Below, in pieces: positions 7,317 through 13,106 of a stretch of 16,764 bases of DNA (the first letter of the stretch is position 1; the number at the start of each line of letters is the position of its first letter). Origin of the DNA: DASSNR01 sp036278935 (GTDB lineage Bacteria; Gemmatimonadota; Gemmatimonadetes; Gemmatimonadales; Gemmatimonadaceae); NCBI GenBank assembly GCA_036278935.1, contig DASUKA010000098.1, forward strand, positions 1 to 16,764, given 5' to 3'. Position numbers and translations under genes: made by a program. The notes under the pieces are model-generated. The model saw only the letters and a program-made list of their open reading frames with translations. It had not been told where the DNA came from and did not search any database.

Positions 7317-9065
7317 TCATCGATCGATGTCCGCCAGCACGTAGTCGAGGCTGCCCAGTATCGCGAGCAGGTCGGGCACCATGAGTCCGCGGCACAGCAG
7401 CGGCAACGTCTGCATGTGCGGAAAGGACGGCGCGCGGATGCGCGTGCGGTACGAGGTGGTGCTCCCGTCGCTCACCAGGTAGTAGCCATTGTTCCCCTTG
7501 GTGGCCTCGATGGCGCCCAGCGCTTCGCCCGGCGGCGGCACCGGCCCCCAGCTCACACCCAGGAAGTGCGTGATGAGCGTCTCGATGTCGTGCATCGTCC
7601 GATCCTTGAGCGGCGGCGTGGCCCGCGTCTGTAGCGACTTGTAGGGCCCCGGCGGCATGCGGTCGATGCACTGCTGGATGATCCGCAAGCTCTGCCGCAT
7701 CTCCTCCACGCGCACCAGGGAGCGATCGTAGCAATCGCCGTGCGTGGCGATGGGAATGTCGAAGTCGAACTGGTCGTAGCCGCCGTAGGGCTGCTTCTTG
7801 CGAAAGTCCCAGTCGAAGCCGCACGAGCGGAGGTTCGGCCCGGTGACTCCCCAGTCGATCGCCTCCTCCACCGTGTAGATGCCCACGCCCTTCGTGCGCG
7901 CCTTGAAGATCCGATTGCCGAGCACGGTGTGGTCGTACTCCTTCAACCGCGGCGGCAGGTACTTCACGAAATCGCGCAGCAGCTCATCCCACCCGATGGG
8001 CAGGTCATCCGCCACGCCGCCAATGCGAAACCAGTTCGGGTGCATGCGCGCGCCGCACACTGCCTCGATGATGCCGAAGGCCTTCTCGCGATCGTTGAAT
8101 GTGTAGAACACCGGCGAGAGCTGGCCGAGGTCCTGCGCGAAGGTGCCGTACCAGACGAGGTGGCTGATGATGCGGAACAGCTCGGAGAGCATCACGCGAA
8201 TCACCTGGCCGCGGGGCGGGACCTCGATGCCCGCGAGCTTCTCGAAGGCGGTGAGGTAGGCCAGGTTGTTCATCACCCCGCCCAGGTAGTCGATGCGGTC
8301 GGTGTACGGGATGTACGTGTGCCAGCTCTGGCGCTCGCCCATCTTCTCGGCGCCGCGGTGGTGGAAGCCGATCTCCGGCACCGCGTCCAGAATCTCTTCC
8401 CCATCCAGTTGCAGTACGATGCGGAGGACGCCATGCGTGCCGGGGTGCTGAGGGCCGACGTTGAGGAAGATGAAATCGGCGTCCTCGCTCTGGCGCTTCA
8501 TCCCCCACTCCTCGGGGCGGAAGCGCATCACCTCCTGCTCCTGCTCCTCCTTGCCCGGCGGCAGCTGGTAGGGCGGCATGTCCGTGGCGCGCGCGGGATA
8601 CTCCTTGCGCAACGGATGGCCTACCCACGTTTGTGGCATCAGGATGCGCGTCAGATGCGGATGGCCATCCACCACGATGCCGAACATGTCCCAGATCTCG
8701 CGCTCATACCAGTTGGCGGCCGGCCAGATGCCGGTGATGGTCGGGATATGCAGATCGTCCGCGGCCAGCGCGACCTTGAGGCGCAGATACGCGTTGCGAT
8801 CGAAGGAGAGGAGATGGTAGACGACGGTGAAATCGCTCGGCGGCTGATCCTCACGGTGCTGGCGCATCCGCTCATCGATGGCCGTGAGGTCGTAGAGCAT
8901 GCGATAGGGTTGCTCGACGTCATGCTTCAGGTGGTGCATGACATCGCGCACCCGGTCGCGCGCAATCCACGCCGTGGGCACATCATCGCGCGTAGGCTGC
9001 GTGGCCACGATGGCCGTGTCGAACGCCTGGTGGAGCTCGTCCAGAATGCCGGCGGTCGCGATCAT
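7317..9065 (-). CDS. nuoC: NADH-quinone oxidoreductase fused subunit C/D
   Basis: This is a natural NuoC-NuoD fusion of 582 residues (E. coli NuoCD about 600; often called nuoCD). The NuoC domain covers about 1-160, with its signature YEREIWDMFGIVVDGHP at 120-136 and LRKEYP. A charged linker follows (about 160-195, PPGKEEQEQEV). The NuoD domain runs from about 196. Its quinone-site loop GPQHPGTHG is at 204-212, and Y260 sits in YTDRIDYLGG, the position of the conserved quinone-binding tyrosine. The end LDYVLADIDR is normal for the family. Fusion is a marker of the E. coli-like complex I. The ATG at 9065 is 19 nt after the nuoB stop; I see no good ribosome site there. Confidence 0.97.
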   Translation of the reverse strand: MIATAGILDELHQAFDTAIVATQPTRDDVPTAWIARDRVRDVMHHLKHDVEQPYRMLYDLTAIDERMRQHREDQPPSDFTVVYHLLSFDRNAYLRLKVALAADDLHIPTITGIWPAANWYEREIWDMFGIVVDGHPHLTRILMPQTWVGHPLRKEYPARATDMPPYQLPPGKEEQEQEVMRFRPEEWGMKRQSEDADFIFLNVGPQHPGTHGVLRIVLQLDGEEILDAVPEIGFHHRGAEKMGERQSWHTYIPYTDRIDYLGGVMNNLAYLTAFEKLAGIEVPPRGQVIRVMLSELFRIISHLVWYGTFAQDLGQLSPVFYTFNDREKAFGIIEAVCGARMHPNWFRIGGVADDLPIGWDELLRDFVKYLPPRLKEYDHTVLGNRIFKARTKGVGIYTVEEAIDWGVTGPNLRSCGFDWDFRKKQPYGGYDQFDFDIPIATHGDCYDRSLVRVEEMRQSLRIIQQCIDRMPPGPYKSLQTRATPPLKDRTMHDIETLITHFLGVSWGPVPPPGEALGAIEATKGNNGYYLVSDGSTTSYRTRIRAPSFPHMQTLPLLCRGLMVPDLLAILGSLDYVLADIDR

Positions 9066-9084
9066 GAGTGGAGTACGACGTGCA

Positions 9085-9729
9085 TCAGACGTGATCGGGC
9101 AGCCGGAGTGTGGTGGCGCGCTGCCGCTCGGGGCGCTTCAGATCGCGCATCGAGGGGAGCGGCTCACGCTGCACCTCCTGCGCGCCCACCACCCAGCTCA
9201 GGGGACGCTTCTCCTTCCCCACCGCCTGCTGCAACAGGATGAGCCCGTGCATGAACGCGTCGGGGCGCGGCGGACAGCCCGGTACGTACACATCCACGGG
9301 GAGGAATTTGTCCACCCCCTGCACCACGCTGTAGATGTCGTACATACCGCCGGAGTTGGCGCACGAGCCCATAGAGATCACCCAGCGCGGCTCCATCATC
9401 TGCTCGTACAGCCGCTGGATGATCGGCGCCATCTTGATGAACACCGTGCCCGCGATGACCATCAGGTCGGCTTCGCGCGGCGTGTTGCGGATGACCTCGG
9501 CGCCGAAGCGGGAGATGTCGTACTTGCTCGTGATGCTCGTGGCCATCTCCACGAAACAGCAGGAGAGCCCGAAGCCGAAGGGCCAGATGGAGTTCTTGCG
9601 TCCCCAGGCCACCAGGTCCTGCAGGCGGGAGAGTACCAGCGTCCGCTGGATGGCCTTCTCCTCAACGGGGGCCTCCGTGGCGCGGCGGATGCGGACGGGC
9701 GCGGTGGCGTCTTCTGTGGACCATTCCAT
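9085..9729 (-). CDS. nuoB: NADH-quinone oxidoreductase subunit B (cluster N2)
   Basis: NuoB holds N2, the last [4Fe-4S] cluster, which reduces quinone at the NuoB/NuoD interface. It has 214 residues (E. coli 220). The N2 ligands are present: the tandem pair C57-C58 (GFGLSCCFVEM), C123 (SMGSCANSGGMYD) and C152 (VPGCPPRPDA). A short N-terminal extension (1-28) and a polar C-terminal tail from about 185 flank the core. The ATG start (9729-9727) is 3 nt after the nuoA stop. No strong Shine-Dalgarno is visible, so coupling to nuoA translation is likely. No defects seen. Confidence 0.97.
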   Translation of the reverse strand: MEWSTEDATAPVRIRRATEAPVEEKAIQRTLVLSRLQDLVAWGRKNSIWPFGFGLSCCFVEMATSITSKYDISRFGAEVIRNTPREADLMVIAGTVFIKMAPIIQRLYEQMMEPRWVISMGSCANSGGMYDIYSVVQGVDKFLPVDVYVPGCPPRPDAFMHGLILLQQAVGKEKRPLSWVVGAQEVQREPLPSMRDLKRPERQRATTLRLPDHV

Positions 9730-9732
9730 GAT

Positions 9733-10119
9733 CTATCGATGCGCCTTATGCTGGAGATGCTTGCGGAGGTCGCCCCAGTCGAGCGCGCCAAGCCCCCACA
9801 GATAGGCCAGCGTGAGGATCAGCACGCCGGTGAAGATCAGGACCTCGATGTATCCGCCCCAGCCGAGCTCGCGCCCCGCCACCGCCCACGCGAAGAGGAA
9901 AGCGGCCTCGAGATCGAAGATCACGAAGAAGACGGCCACGAGGTAGAACTCCGCCGGAAAGCGCACGCGGGCCGAGCCCTCGGAGACGATGCCCCCTTCG
10001 TACGGCTGGCCGGTGGCATGCTCGTGATGCCGCTGCCCCAGCACGTAGGACAGCCCGATCATCCCCGTCACAACCACGACGACGATGATGAAGTACACGA
10101 GGATGGGCCATAGCGCCAT
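9733..10119 (-). CDS. nuoA: NADH-quinone oxidoreductase subunit A
   Basis: NuoA (ND3 homologue) is the first gene of the operon. It encodes a three-helix membrane subunit beside NuoH at the quinone chamber. It has 128 residues, with helices at about 5-27, 58-80 and 92-112. The conserved loop PYEGGIVSEGSARVRFP (39-55) and FFVIFDLEAAFLFAW (64-78) are present, including the conserved acidic pair D69 and E71. The tail LGALDWGDLRK resembles E. coli. The start is ATG at 10119, with GGGAG about 12 nt upstream, a rather wide spacing. A second overlapping frame over the same bases is a shadow. The operon promoter should lie in the 10120-10437 interval. Confidence 0.96.
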   Translation of the reverse strand: MALWPILVYFIIVVVVVTGMIGLSYVLGQRHHEHATGQPYEGGIVSEGSARVRFPAEFYLVAVFFVIFDLEAAFLFAWAVAGRELGWGGYIEVLIFTGVLILTLAYLWGLGALDWGDLRKHLQHKAHR

Positions 10120-10273
10120 CGGCTATCACGCTCCCGGGCGGACGAGCGAATCGGCGCCCACTGCAACGTCAGCCAGCGTACCCTGTCCACGCGATCAGCG
10201 GGCGGCCCGGTCGGAAGGGTGCCTGACTGACTGCGGAAGAGGGCGCTGGCGTTCAGTGATGCGAACGGAGCGA

Positions 10274-10297
10274 CGTAGCAGCAAGACGCATGCTACG
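10274..10297. promoter_or_regulatory. Inverted repeat CGTAGCA-N10-TGCTACG upstream of nuoA
   Basis: Two perfect 7-base arms (10274-10280 and 10291-10297) are separated by 10 bases. The 17-bp centre-to-centre spacing resembles a dimeric regulator site, but it could also be a small hairpin. It lies between the divergent nuoA and small-protein starts. No known consensus is recognised. An operator role is inference only. Confidence 0.3.
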
Positions 10298-10376
10298 CGA
10301 TGCGGAGCTCGCTGGCGCGCACCGAGGTGATCCACATCCACTCGGATCGCGCAGCGCGCAATGGCGAGCTTGGTTC

Positions 10377-10405
10377 TTGCGTCACGATCCGTGCTGCGCC
10401 ATGAT
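10377..10405 (+). promoter_or_regulatory. Weak sigma70-like promoter candidate for the small gene
   Basis: TTGCGT (10377-10382) and CATGAT (10400-10405) are separated by 17 nt and lie about 33 nt upstream of the ATG at 10438. The matches are 3 of 6 and 4 of 6 to the standard hexamers. In GC-rich DNA such pairs occur by chance, so this is only a candidate. Confidence 0.2.
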
Positions 10406-10437
10406 CAGCGCGCGACGATCCCACATCGGGGAGCATC

Positions 10438-10632
10438 ATGGACACGCCACGACAGGACGAGACACGCGACACGCACGCACCACGCCGTCAGGCGCGTGAG
10501 CCGTGTGATGACGAGCGGCACAACGCGTCGCCGCAGCGCGATGCCGCGGCTGGTATGAGCGAGGACGCCATCGATGAGGCTGTGGAGATGACTTTCCCCG
10601 CGAGCGACCCACCAGCCTGGATGGCGCCGTAG
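10438..10632 (+). CDS. Small protein with FPASDPPAW tail motif, function unknown
   Basis: The frame encodes 64 residues. The first 39 are very polar, rich in Arg, Asp, Glu and His, and likely disordered. The last 25 end in SEDAIDEAVEMTFPASDPPAWMAP. I recognise the D/E-A-x-x-x-(S/T)-FPASDPPAW tail as a recurrent motif of short uncharacterised bacterial proteins, which is why I believe this frame rather than its shadows. GGGGAG (10428-10433) lies 4 nt before the ATG. A shorter start at Met40 would leave only the motif. No membrane segment or signal peptide is seen. The gene converges on the outer-membrane protein gene with 22 nt between stops. I do not know its function. Confidence 0.7.
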   Translation: MDTPRQDETRDTHAPRRQAREPCDDERHNASPQRDAAAGMSEDAIDEAVEMTFPASDPPAWMAP

Positions 10633-10654
10633 CGAGCGCCGGGCGCGGGCCGTC

Positions 10655-12112
10655 TCAGTGCCGCGGCCGCGGCATGGCGTGCCCGCGCATGCGCATCGTG
10701 TCCATGGACACCGCCATTGCTTCGGGGCGCAGGCGCAGGTACACCGCGAAGCCGGCCGGCGTGCGGGTGCCGTAGTACGGCCGGAGCGACTGCGGCACGA
10801 GGTCGAGCGACGCGCGCCCGCCCACCCCGAGCGACACCCCCGCGATCCCCGCGATCTCGCGCACGTATCCGAGCGCCGCGGACCCGATGTCGAAGTGTCG
10901 CTCCGGGAGCGCGTTCTCCAGCGCGAGGTCGTCGCTGCTCTTGTTGACGTATTCCAGCCGGCCGAACACGGCGTTTGTCCCATCCACGTCGAGATGCGTC
11001 TCGAGCAGCACGCTGTTGGACAGGCGCGCGTCGGCCGCACGCGCATTGGCGCCGTAGAGGAGTGCGCTCGACCAGTGGCCGTGCTCGCCGGATGGCCGCT
11101 CGTTGAGAATCGATGCAGTGAGCCGATGCTCGCTGCGCTCGGGGTGCAGTTGCTCGGGGCTCGCCAGATACGCATACGACGCCGACAGGCTCCAGTTCGC
11201 GCTCGGATTCACAGTCAGTCGGCCGGCATAGGAGTCGAGACGGCGGAAATCGAAGTCAGTGCGGTGTGCATCCGGCTCGCGTCCATTGAACAGCGATCCC
11301 TCGAGCTTCCAGGTTCGGGAGAAGATGCCGGCGGTGATCACGCCGAACGAGATGTGGGTGGCGTCCTGCCAGTGGTGACCGAGGGGCGCAAAGGGGTCAT
11401 CGGCCGCCGAGGGGCGATGCGGAAAGGGGACCGGCCCGCTCGCCGGCTCGCCCACCGGGGCGACATAGAGCTGGACGCCGAGCGTCCGTGACACCGGCCG
11501 TTCGTAGAGCGCGGCGAGCTCCATGAACAGATCATGCGGATGTTGCCGGTCGTGCAGTGGCTGGCCGCGGTACGCCTCTCCGGACTGGAGCAGGAGCGGA
11601 TAGCCCCTGACACCTACTGTCCATGGCTCCGCGCTCAGCATACCGCGGAGCTGCAGCCGCCCGTCGCCCACCGGGCGCAGGGCCATGAGCATTGCCCAGT
11701 TCACACTGCCCACCTGGTCTCCACCGCGGGTGGCAGCGTCCGCGCCGTTCTGCCGATCGTAGTAGCCGAAGGCCAGATAGTGCAGCATGAGCTCCCAGTT
11801 GCCGGCCACGAAGTGGTGTGCGTGCATGGGGGAGGCATCGGGAACCCACGAGGTTCCGGAGCCGGCGCGGCTCATCGGAATGCCGAGCGGGCCCGGCGCC
11901 ATACCGGAGTGCTCGGGCCCGGCCATCGGCATGCCGGGCATCTGCGGATGGGTCGGCTCCTGTCCCCAGGCGGTGGCCGGGAGCATGACGGATGCCGTGC
12001 CGAGCAGGAGTGCGCTCAGAGCGACGACTGACGTGGCGGATCGGTGCGAGCGCCGGTCATCACGCGGGGCATGGTTCGCGTGACGGTGTGTGATGCATGT
12101 ACGTCGGGGCAT
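10655..12112 (-). CDS. Secreted, probably outer-membrane beta-barrel protein with Met/His-rich ends
   Basis: The chosen ATG (12112-12110) has AGGAG 11 nt upstream and gives 485 residues; a GTG 39 nt further up is the only longer option. A long basic N-region is followed by a hydrophobic core (about 26-47), with a likely signal-peptidase cut after AWG (50). The mature start is Met/His-rich (HPQMPGMPMAGPEHSGM, then PMHAHHF). From about 100 onward the sequence shows alternating polar/aromatic strands (NWELMLHYLAFGYYD, RLQLRGMLSAEPW, AGFAVYLRLRP), as in outer-membrane barrels. The C-terminus ends in a Met/His/Arg tail rather than an aromatic residue. From memory, similar proteins often occur near copper-resistance genes. 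A metal role is inferred, not shown. Confidence 0.75.
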   Translation of the reverse strand: MPRRTCITHRHANHAPRDDRRSHRSATSVVALSALLLGTASVMLPATAWGQEPTHPQMPGMPMAGPEHSGMAPGPLGIPMSRAGSGTSWVPDASPMHAHHFVAGNWELMLHYLAFGYYDRQNGADAATRGGDQVGSVNWAMLMALRPVGDGRLQLRGMLSAEPWTVGVRGYPLLLQSGEAYRGQPLHDRQHPHDLFMELAALYERPVSRTLGVQLYVAPVGEPASGPVPFPHRPSAADDPFAPLGHHWQDATHISFGVITAGIFSRTWKLEGSLFNGREPDAHRTDFDFRRLDSYAGRLTVNPSANWSLSASYAYLASPEQLHPERSEHRLTASILNERPSGEHGHWSSALLYGANARAADARLSNSVLLETHLDVDGTNAVFGRLEYVNKSSDDLALENALPERHFDIGSAALGYVREIAGIAGVSLGVGGRASLDLVPQSLRPYYGTRTPAGFAVYLRLRPEAMAVSMDTMRMRGHAMPRPRH

Positions 12113-12266
12113 AGGCTCAAGGCTCCTCGTATCGGTGACGCGGGGGGTCACACCGTGAGTGGAGGTTGTGACTTGTCAGTTGCCGCGTCGCGCAACGCGC
12201 CAAGCGGACGCGTCGGTATGGCCACGAGCCGGCAAGGCGTAACTGTCGCAGGGGACGCGACGAGCG

Positions 12267-12300
12267 CACCGGCGGGGCGCCATTGCGCCCCGCCCCGGTG
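12267..12300. terminator. GC-rich hairpin, possible terminator or structural element
   Basis: Perfect 10-base arms GGCGGGGCGC (12271-12280) and GCGCCCCGCC (12285-12294) flank a CATT loop. The stem continues with CACC/GGTG outside a 2-nt CC bulge. It lies just downstream (minus sense) of the frame ending at 12333 and about 155 nt upstream of the outer-membrane protein start. There is no T run on either side, so it is not a classical intrinsic terminator. Confidence 0.35.
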
Positions 12301-12332
12301 TGTGCTCATGTCCGTTGTATGGGGTGGGAAGC

Positions 12333-12593
12333 CTAGGCGCGCGGCGGCGGGGGCTCGGGAGCGGTACTCACCGAGCGGAGCACGTCGATGCTGCTCGATC
12401 CCTCGGCGTGGTGCGCAGCGAACGACCAGGGCAGCGGCATGCTGGAGCCGGCCATTGCGGAGGTGCACTGGGCGCCCGTGGTGCAGCTGGAGGGCGTGCA
12501 CAGGTACATGACGATGGCGGGCATACCGCGCGCGCGGTGCATGGGCAGAAAAATAAACCAGGAAATGCAGATGGGGCTGCGGCCTCCCGTCAA
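12333..12593 (-). CDS. Unassigned minus-strand frame, possibly a degenerate gene remnant
   Basis: The frame is open for 86 residues from a TTG, with most codons ending in G or C, as in the real genes here. It starts with a hydrophobic stretch (ICISWFIFLP), then a Cys/Met/His-containing segment (YLCTPSSC, AMAGSSMPLPW, AAHHAEG) and a proline tail. No family is recognised and there is no ribosome site. The plus-strand frame over the same bases has the same third positions, so codon bias cannot decide the strand. It lies just downstream of the ATPase/polymerase chimera and just before a hairpin. It may be the end of a decayed gene or noncoding. Confidence 0.2.
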   Translation of the reverse strand: MTGGRSPICISWFIFLPMHRARGMPAIVMYLCTPSSCTTGAQCTSAMAGSSMPLPWSFAAHHAEGSSSIDVLRSVSTAPEPPPPRA

Positions 12594-12608
12594 AGCGATT
12601 CTCCAGCT

Positions 12609-12660
12609 GGCGCCACGACGCCTCCCACCACGCCGCTCTCGCCATTCTGCTTGCAGTACA
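12609..12660 (-). pseudogene. Fragment of a family B DNA polymerase gene (52 nt)
   Basis: These bases match 15610-15661, inside the intact polymerase gene, at 49 of 52 positions, including a 39-nt identical run (12616-12654). Same-strand translation gives YCKQNGESGVVGGVVAPAGESL-stop against YRKQNGESGVVGGVAAPADDD in the polymerase. The reading frame stops immediately afterwards. Homology fades to about 6 of 10 in the next bases and ends abruptly at the ATPase fragment. This is a displaced scrap of a polymerase gene, either a local copy or from a diverged paralogue. Confidence 0.7.
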
Positions 12661-12807
12661 CAGCGCCGGCGCGTTCACGCCGTCGCCCACCATCGAGACA
12701 ATCTTCCCCGCGTCGTGGTGGGACCCTTCAACCGGCGGCTGCACGGGCATCGCTTCACGAGCAGCCACCCTTGCCGTGGATGGTGCCGCCAATATATGTT
12801 CGCTGCC
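12661..12807 (-). pseudogene. Remnant of a P1B-type (copper-type) ATPase
   Basis: One frame reads GSEHILAAPSTARVAAREA, then PVQPPVEG, then GKIVSMVGDGVNAPAL. The first part matches the nucleotide-binding domain of CopA-like ATPases, whose hallmark is (G/A)SEHPLA..IV. The last part matches the hinge motif MVGDGVNDAPAL of the P-domain. In intact pumps these blocks lie well over 100 residues apart; here they are about 30 apart, so the middle is deleted. HP has become HI and the Asp of NDAPAL is lost. No DKTGTLT, CPC or metal-binding domain is seen nearby. The fragment ends exactly where the polymerase fragment begins. It is non-functional. Confidence 0.65.
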
Positions 12808-13106
12808 CCATCCGGGGCCGATGCCACCGAGGGCCGGTTGGTGCTTGGCGTGCGGAAGCTGATCCTGAGAGGAGGCTCGATGGGGAAGCCCGAGGTGCAG
12901 GACTCGGGCTCCGACGTGGCGGATGAGTAGTACGAGCAACGAATCGTGGCAGCGCGGGCGGCGCTCCGAGGCCAGCAGCGAGTCGAGTGCCGCGTGTCGC
13001 CGCCAGTAGGAAAACGGCAGATCACCACTCCGCGAAGCAGCCGCCCGACTTGGCCCGAACCGAGTGGCTGGCATCGCCGAAACGCAAGCCCCGGAGAACG
13101 ACCCCC

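Larger units (their letters stand above)
10120..10437. other. Intergenic region between divergent nuoA and a small plus-strand gene
   Basis: No supported gene lies in these 318 nt. They separate nuoA (minus) from the small gene at 10438 (plus), so they should carry both promoters. On the plus side a poor sigma70-like pair is visible (see 10377-10405). On the nuoA side I found no convincing -35/-10 pair. One clear inverted repeat sits at 10274-10297, about 155 nt upstream of nuoA. The composition is GC-rich, with no long repeats or T runs. Confidence 0.6.
12113..13106. other. About 1 kb without an intact gene (decayed region)
   Basis: This interval separates the outer-membrane protein (minus) from the M13 peptidase (plus). 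Open frames exist on both strands, but none gives a convincing whole protein. It holds a strong hairpin (12267-12300), an unassigned minus-strand frame (12333-12593), a 52-nt polymerase-gene fragment (12609-12660) and an abutting P1B-ATPase fragment (12661-12807). On the plus strand a textbook AGGAGG (12870-12875) sits 4 nt before an ATG that opens only 16 codons (12880-12930), probably chance. From about 12931 to 13106 I see nothing specific beyond the upstream region of the peptidase gene. Confidence 0.6.

Noticed and set aside
7740..9242. A 500-codon plus-strand open frame opposite nuoCD
   Set aside because: It is antisense to a certain gene, with low-complexity composition and no motif, so it is a GC-bias shadow.
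9746..10129. A second frame overlapping nuoA
   Set aside because: It covers the same bases as nuoA in another frame, is Arg-rich and has no membrane helices or homology.
12880..12930. 16-codon plus-strand frame with a perfect AGGAGG
   Set aside because: It is too short, has no recognisable family and sits in decayed DNA, so the ribosome-site match is probably chance.
12987..13106. Forty-codon extension of the peptidase upstream of its signal peptide
   Set aside because: It would bury the lipoprotein signal; the ATG at 13107 has a ribosome site and places the signal at the N-terminus.
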